Below, in pieces: positions 36,552 to 46,300 of a stretch of DNA of 64,000 nt (positions are counted from its first letter, which is position 1; the number at the start of each line of letters is the position of its first letter). A program made the translations under genes and the position numbers. This DNA comes from an uncultured Saprospiraceae bacterium (GTDB taxonomy: Bacteria > Bacteroidota > Bacteroidia > Chitinophagales > Saprospiraceae). The notes below the pieces were generated by a model that saw nothing but the letters and a program-made list of their open reading frames with translations, was not told where the DNA came from and did no database searches. The DNA is taken from the NCBI GenBank assembly GCA_938041445.1, contig CALISO010000029.1:62001-126000 (forward strand), in the 5' to 3' direction.

Positions 36552-39083
36552 TCAAAAATCCACCCTTAATCTAAGACTGAGTCTCCTGCCTGTGAGATTA
36601 TTTGGTATGGCAAACTGTGTGTTGTAGATCGTTTTGATCCAAGTATTGGCAGAGACATTGGAGACATTCATCAGATTAAAGACATCGAGGCTAATCCAAG
36701 CACTGCGGAATGCACGTAAGAAATGTTCAGGATTCTTTGCTCTGACACTGTCGTCAAATATTGAATAAGAGAATCCCATATCTACTCTGTGGTAGACTTT
36801 GAATCGGAAGGAATTACGCCGAACAATGTTACTCCCGTTCAATCCAAATGGCAATCCACTTCCTACATTAAGATTCATCTGAACTTTAAATCTTTCGTTA
36901 CCTGGTAGATAATCTTGAAAAAACATCGAGACATTGAATCGTCTGTCAGTTGGTCTAGGTACCGTTTTAAGAATCGTATCCGTGGTATCCCCAACTTCTC
37001 TGAAAAGGTGTTCTACTCCATCAAGGCTCTCTCTTGCAGATAATAGAGACAAATTGATCCAACTTTCCGCTCCTGGCACAAACTCACCATTGACTCGCAT
37101 ATCAAGTCCAACTACATAGCCACTTGCATCATTATTGCCACTATATCTGATCCTTACATTGTTGATATCATAGCTGATAAGATCATCAAGCTTCTTATAG
37201 TAAGCCTCAGCAATAAACTTAAATGGTTTGTCGCTGATCCGTAACCATGGAAAATTTAGCGTAAGCCCTGTAACTAGATGTATTGATCGTTGAGCATTGA
37301 TATCTCCAGGATTGAGACTTCCATCTGCAAATCTCAATTCACGGTAAAACGGAGGTTGGTAATACACACCACCTGCAAGTTTATAGGATATATCTTTATT
37401 GGTATTCAGCGGTTTGTATAACAACTGGAATCGTGGACTAACTAAGAATTGATTATTATACGTCCAATGCGAAAATCTCAATCCAGCAGTTGCTCTTACT
37501 TCAGATTGATCAGCCTTTATTCTTGTGTAAGTATCCTGTAGATATGCAGTAGATCGGTATGACTCAATTTCATTTTGAGTGAAGATTGAAGAGTTGAGTA
37601 AAACTTGCTCTTGGCTAAATGGTAGACTATAGCCAGCTGAATCTATACGTTCCCATTCAGCAAGTTCGTCAGAGATCTTTTCAAGTTGAGTTTTTGCACT
37701 CCACTGGATGAAGTGTGTATGATTACTCGATCCTTCAATTTGATACTCATATCCACCTTTATGTTGGAAGTTATATATCTGACTATTGAGGTAGTTACGA
37801 GCATATTGATGCTGTGTACCCACTCCTAGCACAGCAATCTCCTCTTGGGTATCACTTGCGAGGTCAGTCTCTACTTGTGCTAATCGATAGAACCCAAGGA
37901 TATCAAATGTTTCTGACTCAACTGAACTATATCCAGAAGCCAAAAACTTTAGGAAGAACGGATTGGATGATCTATTTGGCAAATAAGTTAATGACACACC
38001 TCCCATTCCATTCACAAAGGCATCGCGTTGACTCCCTTCAAATACTGTAGATAGATTCAGTGCAAATCCAATTAATCCAACTCCAGTACTTCTTGACTGA
38101 GGTATAAAATTGTAAGCACTAGTATTGTAATTACCTATTGCTGCAAGCTGCCAAGATTCATTAAGGTCATATGTGATATAGGCTTGTCCATCAAAGAACT
38201 GTGGTGTATACTCACCTTCCACCTCTAGGGAGTTGAGTAGATATTGGGTCGTCTTGTATCTTGCTCCTACGAGTATCCTGAGAGCATTCTCCTTACCAAA
38301 TGGATTGACTTTTCCTTCTAAGTGTGCTGAGCCTCCTAGAAAACTTGCTGAAGCACTCCCAGCAAACTCCTCAGGACGCTTGTATCTCACATCCAGGACA
38401 CTACTCATCTTATCTCCATATTTAGCTTCAAAGCCACCGGAAGAGAATGATAAGTCCCTGATCAAGTCGATATTCGCGAATGTTAATCCTTCTTGTTGTC
38501 CTGACCTAATCAGCTGAGGTCTGAATATTTCAAAATCATTGACGTAAATAAGGTTTTCATCATAGTTACCCCCTCTGACATTATACTGACTACTCAATTC
38601 TCCTCCACTCGTTCCAGAAGCTCCCAAGGCAATGTGGGGTAACACACTTTCAAGATTACCGGTTGTGGTAGGAAGTTTTTTGAGTTCTTCCATTGATTCA
38701 CTGATGACTCCGAGGTCTTCAATCTTGGAATCTCTGATCACTATCTCTACATCAGACTCGTAAGGCACAAGTGCGGCATTAATAATCCGAGTCCGACCTA
38801 CGGTGACATTCCTAACAAGGAATTCAGCTTCATTATACCCGATTCTGGAAAAGGTAATCTTATGATCGCCATCTATAGAAATTTCAATCTCAAAGAAGCC
38901 ATCGATGTTTGTCTCAACGGCATTACTTGTACCTGTCTCAAAGACAGTGGCAAAGTCTACAGGTTCATTTGTATCGAGATCAGTGACAACACCTTGTACC
39001 TTACAGACTTGAGCCTGTAGGCAAATTGTCCACAGAACCGAAAGAATCAATATGAAGAGTAATCTAATACTGTAAGTTGTCAA
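36552..39083 (-). CDS. TonB-dependent receptor
   Basis: An 843-residue outer-membrane receptor: signal peptide (1-25, ends LQAQ), carboxypeptidase-like domain (VQGVVTDLDTNEPVDFATVFE), plug (NLESVLPHIALGAS, YNVRGGNYDENLIYVNDFEI, GGFEAKYGDKMSSVLDVRY) and a barrel ending LSLRLRVDF. The start is TTG at 39083, inside the 3' end of rpe (20-base overlap); no ATG is possible before a stop codon upstream. No SusD or DUF4249 partner is next to it. Ligand unknown. Confidence 0.91.
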   Translation of the reverse strand: MTTYSIRLLFILILSVLWTICLQAQVCKVQGVVTDLDTNEPVDFATVFETGTSNAVETNIDGFFEIEISIDGDHKITFSRIGYNEAEFLVRNVTVGRTRIINAALVPYESDVEIVIRDSKIEDLGVISESMEELKKLPTTTGNLESVLPHIALGASGTSGGELSSQYNVRGGNYDENLIYVNDFEIFRPQLIRSGQQEGLTFANIDLIRDLSFSSGGFEAKYGDKMSSVLDVRYKRPEEFAGSASASFLGGSAHLEGKVNPFGKENALRILVGARYKTTQYLLNSLEVEGEYTPQFFDGQAYITYDLNESWQLAAIGNYNTSAYNFIPQSRSTGVGLIGFALNLSTVFEGSQRDAFVNGMGGVSLTYLPNRSSNPFFLKFLASGYSSVESETFDILGFYRLAQVETDLASDTQEEIAVLGVGTQHQYARNYLNSQIYNFQHKGGYEYQIEGSSNHTHFIQWSAKTQLEKISDELAEWERIDSAGYSLPFSQEQVLLNSSIFTQNEIESYRSTAYLQDTYTRIKADQSEVRATAGLRFSHWTYNNQFLVSPRFQLLYKPLNTNKDISYKLAGGVYYQPPFYRELRFADGSLNPGDINAQRSIHLVTGLTLNFPWLRISDKPFKFIAEAYYKKLDDLISYDINNVRIRYSGNNDASGYVVGLDMRVNGEFVPGAESWINLSLLSARESLDGVEHLFREVGDTTDTILKTVPRPTDRRFNVSMFFQDYLPGNERFKVQMNLNVGSGLPFGLNGSNIVRRNSFRFKVYHRVDMGFSYSIFDDSVRAKNPEHFLRAFRSAWISLDVFNLMNVSNVSANTWIKTIYNTQFAIPNNLTGRRLSLRLRVDF

Positions 39084-39735
39084 GTCCTGTGCTTTTCAAT
39101 CGAGAGATAGTATCTAATGGATCTTCAGACTTGAATACAGCTGATCCTGCAACGAGGACATTTGCACCAGCTTGAAGAATTTTTTCTGCGTTATGAAGAC
39201 CAACACCACCATCTACCTCTATCAACGTATCTAGGTTACGGGTGATGATTTCGTCTTTGAGTGCTTTGATCTTATGGAGAGTACGATAGATAAACTTCTG
39301 TCCACCAAATCCTGGATTGACAGACATAATCACTACTAAGTCAACAATCTCAAGCACATCAAAAATCGTCTCTACAGGCGTATGTGGATTGAGTGCTACC
39401 CCAGCCTTTGCGCCAGCATCATGTATCATCTGTATTGTACGATGCACGTGATTAGTTGCCTCAGCGTGAAAAGACACATATTGTGCTCCCAACTCTGCAA
39501 ACTGCTGGACATATTGCTCTGGTCTATCAATCATTAAGTGGACATCTACAACTTTGTCACATTTGGAGGCAACCGCCTTGACTATAGGATGACCAAAAGA
39601 AATATTGGGCACAAACTGTCCATCCATCACGTCTAAATGGAACCATTCGGCTTCACTTTTATTGACTAAAGTGATCGCTTTGTCAAGATGCAAAAAATCT
39701 GCTGCTAATAAAGAAGGGGCAATGATGTGGGACAT
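39064..39735 (-). CDS. rpe: Ribulose-phosphate 3-epimerase
   Basis: Interconverts ribulose 5-phosphate and xylulose 5-phosphate in the pentose phosphate pathway. PSLLAADFLHL at the start, WFHLDVMDGQFVPNISFG, VDVHLMIDRPEQYV, MSVNPGFGGQKF and EVDGGVG carry the metal and phosphate sites. 223 residues. A -7 promoter element ends 4 bases before its ATG, suggesting a leaderless mRNA. Its 3' end overlaps the TonB receptor start. Confidence 0.96.
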   Translation of the reverse strand: MSHIIAPSLLAADFLHLDKAITLVNKSEAEWFHLDVMDGQFVPNISFGHPIVKAVASKCDKVVDVHLMIDRPEQYVQQFAELGAQYVSFHAEATNHVHRTIQMIHDAGAKAGVALNPHTPVETIFDVLEIVDLVVIMSVNPGFGGQKFIYRTLHKIKALKDEIITRNLDTLIEVDGGVGLHNAEKILQAGANVLVAGSAVFKSEDPLDTISRLKSTGLDNLQY

Positions 39736-39739
39736 AGGT

Positions 39740-39747
39740 CAAATGTA
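39740..39747 (-). promoter_or_regulatory. -7 element (TACATTTG) abutting the rpe start
   Basis: Exact TAnnTTTG match with only ACCT between its last G and the ATG of rpe. Transcription would begin at or next to the A of the start codon. Confidence 0.45.
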
Positions 39748-39839
39748 AAACAAAAAGACAAATCTACCTCTTATATCATATGTAGAGGCAATGAATTACG
39801 CATATTTGTCGCTGCAATTAAGACTCTAACGTAACACTG

Positions 39840-40493
39840 ATGTATAAACATATTCTAGACTATTGTCAATCAACCAAAACTACTCTTGTAGCCGTCTCCA
39901 AGACAAAACCTATATCAGCGATCAAATCAATCTATGATGAAGGGCAGCGTATATTTGGTGAAAACCGAGTAGAAGAGCTTGTAGAAAAGCGCAATGCAAT
40001 GCCAGACGACATAGAATGGCACTTTATCGGAACTCTACAGACTAAAAAAGTTAAGAAATTAATCCCTCATGCTGACCTCATTCACTCAGTCGATAGTAAG
40101 AAGCTCCTCGAAGAAATCAACAAGCGCAGTGAAGCAGCTGATGTAACTACACATATCTTACTCCAACCAAAGATTGCAAAAGAAGAGAGCAAGCACGGAC
40201 TACACAAAGAAGAACTCAACAAGCTTGTTGAAGAAATTGCATCGGGCAAATATTCTTCAATCAAATTAAGAGGATTGATGGGTATGGCAACTTTTACAGA
40301 CGATCAATCAATCATCAAATCAGAGTTCGATACATTGAAACAATACTTCGATCAATATCAACAATTAGATACTCTTACACAATTTGATAAGCTGTCTATG
40401 GGTATGTCAGGGGATTATAAACTCGCAATAGAATGTGGCTCTACAATGGTCAGAGTTGGCAGTTTAATCTTTGGAAATAGGAAGTACAACTAG
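39840..40493 (+). CDS. YggS family PLP homeostasis protein
   Basis: Small alanine-racemase-like fold-III protein of 217 residues that controls free PLP levels. The PLP lysine is in LVAVSKTKP; other family points are FGENRVEELVEK, WHFIGTLQTKKVK, HSVDS and the C-terminal LSMGMSGDYKLAIECGSTMVRVGSLIFG. Divergent from rpe; a near match to the -7 element (CATATTTG) lies at 39801. Its stop overlaps the end of murI by 4 bases on the other strand. Confidence 0.93.
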   Translation: MYKHILDYCQSTKTTLVAVSKTKPISAIKSIYDEGQRIFGENRVEELVEKRNAMPDDIEWHFIGTLQTKKVKKLIPHADLIHSVDSKKLLEEINKRSEAADVTTHILLQPKIAKEESKHGLHKEELNKLVEEIASGKYSSIKLRGLMGMATFTDDQSIIKSEFDTLKQYFDQYQQLDTLTQFDKLSMGMSGDYKLAIECGSTMVRVGSLIFGNRKYN

Positions 40494-41251
40494 ATAGAAT
40501 CTAAGAGCTCCAGATAAGGCTCAAATTGATTCAACTTCCCTACTCTTCCGGATGTCAGATATTCGATTTGCAATGCTTCATTTGTTACGCTTGGCTGTAT
40601 CAATGATCTCAGCCGATTCGCTGTACCAAGGTTACCATCGATGATCTTAACAGACGGCGGCAAATAGTAGGACATTGCCACCTTGTAATATATGAAATGT
40701 GTACATCCCAATACGAGATAGTCAAAATTGTTCCAATCAACATTCTTGAATGTCTTCTCTAGAATTGGGTAGATACGATCATAGTCAAATACAAAGTCTT
40801 CGGCCAGCAGGACTAAGGGTTGCAGCGACCGTAATTCTACTTTGGCATCTGCATCTAAGTTGGTTATAAGGTTATGCAACTTTGGTTCTTGAATAGTCCT
40901 ATCAGTAGCACAGACCATTACTTGCTTTTTACTGCTTTCTATTGCAGGCTTGACTGCAGGCTCCATCCCAATGATCGGGAAGTCATATTGTGCTCTGAGT
41001 TCATTGACGGCAACACTAGTTGCAGTATTACAAGCAAGTACTAATGCCTTGAGGTTTCTACTCGCAAGTGATCTAACTGACCTATTGACACAGTCGAAAA
41101 TTTCTGATTTAGTCTTTGTGCCGTATGGAAGATGGTCAGTATCTGCATAGTAAACGTACTGTTCACTCGGCAATTGCTTAATGATCTCGTGAAGCACACT
41201 AAGACCTCCAATCCCACTATCAAAGACTGCTATTTGTTGTCTTGATTTCAT
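40490..41251 (-). CDS. murI: Glutamate racemase
   Basis: Supplies D-glutamate for peptidoglycan. Both catalytic cysteine regions are visible: IAVFDSGIGGLSVL at the N-terminus, LVLACNTATSVAVNEL with the first Cys, and YLVLGCTHFIYYK with the second. 253 residues. It lies 6 bases downstream of tamL in the same direction. Confidence 0.96.
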   Translation of the reverse strand: MKSRQQIAVFDSGIGGLSVLHEIIKQLPSEQYVYYADTDHLPYGTKTKSEIFDCVNRSVRSLASRNLKALVLACNTATSVAVNELRAQYDFPIIGMEPAVKPAIESSKKQVMVCATDRTIQEPKLHNLITNLDADAKVELRSLQPLVLLAEDFVFDYDRIYPILEKTFKNVDWNNFDYLVLGCTHFIYYKVAMSYYLPPSVKIIDGNLGTANRLRSLIQPSVTNEALQIEYLTSGRVGKLNQFEPYLELLDSI

Positions 41252-41257
41252 CCTAGA

Positions 41258-43618
41258 TTAGAATGGATAGTTAATGGCGATATTAAAATTGCCTAACCCT
41301 TGGTCAGGGATATCTAAGAATCGAGAACCTACATCATCCTCAGTAGAATTGAGCACTTTATACCCAAAATCAAATCTTAGAATGAAGTAATTGAAATCAG
41401 CACGAAGTCCGTATCCCGCACCAAAGGCTATCTGTGTAAAGAAATCTGGACCAAACTGACTCCCGGGTCTATCCACATCATCTAATAGTGTCCACACATT
41501 TCCAGCGTCGACAAAGAGTGCCCCTTCAAAAATGTAGAAGAGATCAAAACGATACTCAAGATTAAACTCCAATTTAATATCTCCAGTTTGGAAAAATGCA
41601 AAATTTGAATTTGGATTGGGATCACTGTACTTACCTGGGCCCAATTGTCTCGGTTGCCAAGCTCTCAGACTATTAGGTCCTCCCACAAAAAACTGCTTGA
41701 TAAATGGAACAGATTGATCATTATAGTAAGGTGCAGCAAGTCCTACAAATGATCTAAATGCGATGACATTCTCATTACTAAGTTGTCGATACCACCTATA
41801 ATCGAAAGAACCCTTAATGAAATTGGCAAAATCAACATCATTGAAAGGATTGCTGTCAGATCCATTGACTATCCAAGGTGAAGATGGCCTTACCAAGACA
41901 TTGGCTAATGCGATTTCAAGACCTGAAGTCTCAAAACCAGCGCTTATTCTAGTGGATACCCCAAATGAGTTCTTTGGTTTCGTCCAGACTACATTGACCT
42001 CATTGAACAATATTCCAGTCAAAAAGACATCACTCAAACTATTTAAAATAAATTGATTGTTCTCAACTAACATCCTGAATCTAGGGTCAAGATCATATAG
42101 AAAAAGTCCTACCCCAAACTGCTTAAAGATTACTTTTCTATTCTGAGTTTCGATATCAAACCCATATGATCCTGTGATAGATGTTACGTCAAAATTGTTA
42201 ACCAAAATCTGGAGTCCTAAACCAAGAGATAACGATGTAGTCGCATTTCTAACAACATTACGATACCCTTTTTCAGAGAGCAACCTTAGACCTCTAAGTA
42301 CTTTGAAAGTACGGGTGACATCTACCAGTCTAGGAATCGTCAATGAATTCTGAAGACCTAAGGTGATTGCATTCGTCCTGAGTGGAACCCCTAATTGGAA
42401 TTCCCAACCTGCATCAGCACTTAATTTGTATGTCTCTGCACCACCTAAGAAATTACGTCCTAGCAAATTTCCATTGAGTGATAGACCTAGTTGATTTCGA
42501 GATACGGTATTGACTGTGCTATAGTAAATGTCGTTACCTACATCAGCAGTCCACTTATATGTATGTGGAGTCAAGAAAATATTGTAGTCTATGACGTTAG
42601 TCCCTTCTTCTGATACAACTTGATTAATCTTGACAAACTTATAAGTACTCAGTGTACCTAACGCTTTTAAAGTTTGATTGTACTCTTCCCTACTGTATAG
42701 GTTTCCACTTTTAAAGTAAATATTTCGTCTGATGATTTCAGGTCGCACTAGAAATGATGGTGCATTCCTATAAAAACTAAGATCCTCTTTTATCAAGCTA
42801 TCAAGTTCACTGCCGTAACTAAGATTAGACTGGTCAAAATCAGTGTAGACCTTAATCTTGCCTACAGTATACTTTTGATGCTTGCTACTGCCTTGTGGAT
42901 TATCAATCTCAACAAATACCTCTACTTGTTTTCCAAATAGTGTACTGTCGCCTTTAATCTTGATATAATTATTATTAAAGTCTGCATAGCCATTATTTTG
43001 TAGAATTCGGATGATCCGTTGTCGCTCAATATCAAAGTCTATCGCATCTAGAGGATCACCAGCTCTAATTTGGGTCTCAGCTTTAGTGGCTGCTAATAAC
43101 CTGATGACCTCGTCATCATCACCTATATAGATCATTGACTTTGTCCGATACGCCTTACCTAGGTCTATGAGATATTCTACGAAAGCATAGTCATTACGAA
43201 CTTTGGTTTCGTATGAGACAGTGGCATCATAGTAACCCTTCTTGTTATTGAGAAATTGCTGAATATTTGAAGCTGTGAGTCTGGCATCATCATCATAGTA
43301 GATTGCTGGTTCTTCAGCAATATTTTTCTTTATCCACTGCTTTACCTTTGAAGTATCACCTGGTGATTGATTGCGGTAGTAATAGTAACGACTTGGGACA
43401 AAAAAGTACTTAGAATTAGGCTGTTCTTCTACCAGAGACTGGACTTCATACTCGAGTAATCTAACATCTCTAGACTTCTCTGACTGGATAAAAGTGAATG
43501 TATTCTTACGGAGAAATTTCTGGTCATCTTCAAGATACTTGGTCGTATTACAACCTATAGATAGACTGAGCCCTAGAAGGACAAGAATGTAAAAGCTATA
43601 TCTTTGGATCAGGGTAAT
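41258..43618 (-). CDS. tamL: TamL: TamA-like outer-membrane lipoprotein (BamA/Omp85 superfamily)
   Basis: The barrel and POTRA part is obvious: repeated POTRA segments up to about residue 330, then a 16-strand-type surface antigen barrel with GGPNSLRAWQPRQLGPG (the VRGY/F equivalent) and a final strand. The frame continues about 160 residues upstream of the ATG at 43135 and encodes a lipoprotein signal (IQRYSFYILVLLGLSLSIGC, Cys23) followed by NTTKYLEDDQ and a further POTRA, exactly as in Bacteroidota TamL. No ATG, GTG or TTG exists before the stop at 43637-43639; ATT at 43618 (786 residues) or CTG at 43612 must be the start, unless a frameshift is hidden. TamL and TamB insert outer-membrane proteins; tamB is not in view. 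Confidence 0.83.
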   Translation of the reverse strand: MTLIQRYSFYILVLLGLSLSIGCNTTKYLEDDQKFLRKNTFTFIQSEKSRDVRLLEYEVQSLVEEQPNSKYFFVPSRYYYYRNQSPGDTSKVKQWIKKNIAEEPAIYYDDDARLTASNIQQFLNNKKGYYDATVSYETKVRNDYAFVEYLIDLGKAYRTKSMIYIGDDDEVIRLLAATKAETQIRAGDPLDAIDFDIERQRIIRILQNNGYADFNNNYIKIKGDSTLFGKQVEVFVEIDNPQGSSKHQKYTVGKIKVYTDFDQSNLSYGSELDSLIKEDLSFYRNAPSFLVRPEIIRRNIYFKSGNLYSREEYNQTLKALGTLSTYKFVKINQVVSEEGTNVIDYNIFLTPHTYKWTADVGNDIYYSTVNTVSRNQLGLSLNGNLLGRNFLGGAETYKLSADAGWEFQLGVPLRTNAITLGLQNSLTIPRLVDVTRTFKVLRGLRLLSEKGYRNVVRNATTSLSLGLGLQILVNNFDVTSITGSYGFDIETQNRKVIFKQFGVGLFLYDLDPRFRMLVENNQFILNSLSDVFLTGILFNEVNVVWTKPKNSFGVSTRISAGFETSGLEIALANVLVRPSSPWIVNGSDSNPFNDVDFANFIKGSFDYRWYRQLSNENVIAFRSFVGLAAPYYNDQSVPFIKQFFVGGPNSLRAWQPRQLGPGKYSDPNPNSNFAFFQTGDIKLEFNLEYRFDLFYIFEGALFVDAGNVWTLLDDVDRPGSQFGPDFFTQIAFGAGYGLRADFNYFILRFDFGYKVLNSTEDDVGSRFLDIPDQGLGNFNIAINYPF

Positions 43619-43648
43619 AAGACTTTCTAATTTATATCAATAGAATCA

Positions 43649-44377
43649 ATGCTATCGAATAATTTCAAAAAATACATCAAATCACTTCATCAAAGGAAGT
43701 TTAGGCAAAAGTATAATAAAATTCAAGTAGACGGTTCTAAATCTTGTATGGAAGTTGCCTCACAGATACCTAACGCTATCGATACCATCATTTGTACTCA
43801 ATCTTGGTTAAATTCTCTTAACATTTCACTACCAAATTGTGAACTCTTAATCACCTCACCGGACGAAGTCAAAGCCGTCTCCCAGCTAGATCATAATACC
43901 CAGGTATCTATGATCATCACGATGGACTATTCTATCACCAGTAATTATAGTGACCAATGGTCGATCTACCTCGATGATGTCCAAGATCCGGGTAATGTAG
44001 GTACGATTATCCGACTAGCTGATTGGTATGGAATCAGTACTGTATATAGTTCCCCTCACAGCGCCAAAGTAGATAACCCTAAGGTGATTCAGGCGTCTAT
44101 GGGCGGATTTACAAGAGTGCAGTCTAGCATTTTATCTCAAGCTGAACTGTTAGCTAATCATAACAAGCCTATAATAATCGCGGATCTAAATGGCAATCCA
44201 ATCAAAAACCTTGAACCAATGTCTGAAGGGATACTTGTCATAGGTAATGAAGGCAAAGGTGTATCATCTATTTTCGATCAATCTAAATCTGTCATTGTGA
44301 CTATACCTGGATATGGTCGAGCTGAATCCTTAAATGCCAGTGTGAGTTGTGGAATTATTCTTAGTCATTTGTTGTAA
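43649..44377 (+). CDS. TrmH/SpoU family RNA 2'-O-methyltransferase
   Basis: A SPOUT knot methyltransferase of 242 residues: substrate-binding N-domain (1-105), then the three SpoU motifs: LDDVQDPGNVGTIIRLADWYG, LVIGNEGKGVS and IPGYGRAESLNASVSCGIIL. The target (tRNA or 23S rRNA) is uncertain; it resembles the RlmB/TsnR-type group. It diverges from tamL with only 30 bases between the two predicted starts. Confidence 0.91.
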   Translation: MLSNNFKKYIKSLHQRKFRQKYNKIQVDGSKSCMEVASQIPNAIDTIICTQSWLNSLNISLPNCELLITSPDEVKAVSQLDHNTQVSMIITMDYSITSNYSDQWSIYLDDVQDPGNVGTIIRLADWYGISTVYSSPHSAKVDNPKVIQASMGGFTRVQSSILSQAELLANHNKPIIIADLNGNPIKNLEPMSEGILVIGNEGKGVSSIFDQSKSVIVTIPGYGRAESLNASVSCGIILSHLL

Positions 44378-44435
44378 GCAACTATAAAACTCAATACATC
44401 GTTATTCTACTGTATGTAAATTGCTAATCTATTTT

Positions 44436-44966
44436 ATGAATCATTTATATCAATCGTTATTAGTACTTATTCTTTGCCTTGTATCCTTATCAGTATCATC
44501 ACAAAACAAAGTTGAGTGGCTATCTTGGGATGATGCAATCAGTCAGCACAAGCAGAATCCAAAAAAACTCTACATTGATATCTACACTGAATGGTGTGGA
44601 TGGTGCAAAAAGATGGATAAGTCAACATTTACAGATCCAGGCATCGTAGAACTGCTGAATACAGAATACTACCCAATCAAGTTTGATGCTGAACAATCTC
44701 AAACGATACAATTCAATGGGCACGAATTCATCTACAGGCCCAATGGTAAGAGAGGCGTTCACGAGTTAGCTATCTCTCTGACTAATAGTCAATTGACCTA
44801 TCCTTCATTTGTGATGTTAGATGAGACGTTTGCAAGGATTCTTATCTCTCCCGGATACAAAGATGCAGATGGAGTTATGAAGGAATTACTATTTGGAGTG
44901 GATGAGGCGTATAAGCATAGTTCGTTTGAAGATTACAAGCCATTATCAAGAAATAAAGTAGATTGA
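44436..44966 (+). CDS. Secreted thioredoxin-like protein (DUF255-like)
   Basis: Signal peptide (MNHLYQSLLVLILCLVSLSVSS) then a thioredoxin fold with YTEWCGWCKKMDKSTF, a CxxC redox site preceded by a Trp, and a cis-proline region near LTYPSFVMLDE. 176 residues from ATG at 44436; a TTG five codons earlier is in frame but less likely. Expected in the periplasm as a thiol reductant or chaperone. Confidence 0.86.
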   Translation: MNHLYQSLLVLILCLVSLSVSSQNKVEWLSWDDAISQHKQNPKKLYIDIYTEWCGWCKKMDKSTFTDPGIVELLNTEYYPIKFDAEQSQTIQFNGHEFIYRPNGKRGVHELAISLTNSQLTYPSFVMLDETFARILISPGYKDADGVMKELLFGVDEAYKHSSFEDYKPLSRNKVD

Positions 44967-44969
44967 TAG

Positions 44970-45416
44970 TTAACCTCTGAGTTTATCAAGCAATTTGGTC
45001 AAAGTCTTCATTTCCTTCTCATTCAAGTTGATCACATCTCGCAACTGATCTAGTACATTAGATAGTTCACTCAGAAGTTTTTTGCCCTGTTTGGTTATTG
45101 TGATATTGACCTTTCGCTTATCATCCTTACGTTGGATTTTTTCAATCAACTTCTTATTGACTAGACGATTTATTAATCTAGGTACATCAGACATAGACTC
45201 TATCATTCTATCACTTATCTGATGTGTGGAGAGAGGGGCTTTACTGCCGTTAACTATTCTTAGAATATTGTATTGCTGTGAAGTGAGGCCATATTTCTTA
45301 AATCCATTAGCGTAGTGCTTTGAGATAAAGTTTACGGTGAACCTTAAATTTACAATTACTTCATCACGTTTATCAGCAAAAGGTGTCTTTTGCTTAATCT
45401 CGCTAAGAATATCCAT
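44970..45416 (-). CDS. MarR family transcriptional regulator
   Basis: A 148-residue winged-helix regulator: LTSQQYNILRIVNGSKAPLSTHQISDRM, DVPRLINRLVNKKLIEKI and the wing KDDKRKVNITITKQGKKLL follow the MarR fold. Convergent with the thioredoxin gene with 3 bases between the stops. Its target genes are unknown. Confidence 0.9.
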   Translation of the reverse strand: MDILSEIKQKTPFADKRDEVIVNLRFTVNFISKHYANGFKKYGLTSQQYNILRIVNGSKAPLSTHQISDRMIESMSDVPRLINRLVNKKLIEKIQRKDDKRKVNITITKQGKKLLSELSNVLDQLRDVINLNEKEMKTLTKLLDKLRG

Positions 45417-45478
45417 ATAAGAGTACTAATCACGTATGGCAGGATAGCCTCGTAAGGAGTAAATAGGAATTAGACAAG

Positions 45479-46300
45479 TTATGATTCTAACAATTCCTGC
45501 ATTTTAGTTTGAATAGCCTTAGCTTTCAATCCTGCGGCTTTTGCAAAGTCATAATTGTTTGATGCAAATATAATTCCTCTTGATGAATTTATCAGCAGGC
45601 CAACTTTACTATTATTACCATATTTGTAGACTGCTTCTAGATCACCCCCTTGAGCTCCTACACCTGGTACTAAAAGGAAGTGGTCAGGAATAATTGTTCT
45701 AATTTGTTCAAAGAATTCAGGCTTTGTTGCTCCGACAACGTACATCAGTTGATCAGTACTGCCCCATTGCTTTGAAGTATTGAGCACAGTCTCGAAGAGG
45801 GGAACATTCCCTTCATTACTTTGTATCATTTGAAAATCCTGAGACCCAGCATTTGACGTAAGTCCAAGAATAATAGTCCACTTATCTTGATAAGACAAAA
45901 AAGGTTCTACTGAATCTTTACCCATATATGGCGCTACAGTAATGGCATCGCAATCTAATGTATCAAAGAATGCTTTGGCATATTGAAGGCTTGTATTACC
46001 GATATCACCACGTTTTGCATCAGCGATAATCAAATGTGTAGATGGAATGTAATTAATTGTCTTCTGTAAGGATAGCCATCCTTTGACACCAAGACTTTCA
46101 TAAAATGCAGTATTGATCTTGTAAGCAACACAGTATTCCGAAGTATGATCTATAATCTCCTTATTAAACGTAAATACTGGATCTTCTTGACTAAGGACTG
46201 AGGCCGGCAATCTTGTAATATCTGAATCTAAACCAACGCAAAGAAAACTACGTGTTTCTAAAATGCGTTGGTGCAACCAATCGCTATGCTTAATAATCAT
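45479..46300 (-). CDS. pyrF: Orotidine 5'-phosphate decarboxylase
   Basis: Final step of UMP synthesis. At 273 residues it is the longer archaeal/Bacteroidota-type enzyme: FLCVGLDSDITRLP, AYKINTAFYES, LIIADAKRGDIGNTS (catalytic Asp-x-Lys), VAPYMGKDS and LLVPGVGAQGGDLE. It overlaps nifU-C by 4 bases (ATGA), so the two are translationally coupled. Upstream is nifU-C, with a leaderless-type promoter, and then mrp. Confidence 0.95.
   Translation of the reverse strand: MIIKHSDWLHQRILETRSFLCVGLDSDITRLPASVLSQEDPVFTFNKEIIDHTSEYCVAYKINTAFYESLGVKGWLSLQKTINYIPSTHLIIADAKRGDIGNTSLQYAKAFFDTLDCDAITVAPYMGKDSVEPFLSYQDKWTIILGLTSNAGSQDFQMIQSNEGNVPLFETVLNTSKQWGSTDQLMYVVGATKPEFFEQIRTIIPDHFLLVPGVGAQGGDLEAVYKYGNNSKVGLLINSSRGIIFASNNYDFAKAAGLKAKAIQTKMQELLES

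Noticed and set aside
43136..43648. A 500-base non-coding gap before tamL
   Set aside because: Translation of the minus strand shows it is coding, in frame with tamL, and contains its lipoprotein signal.
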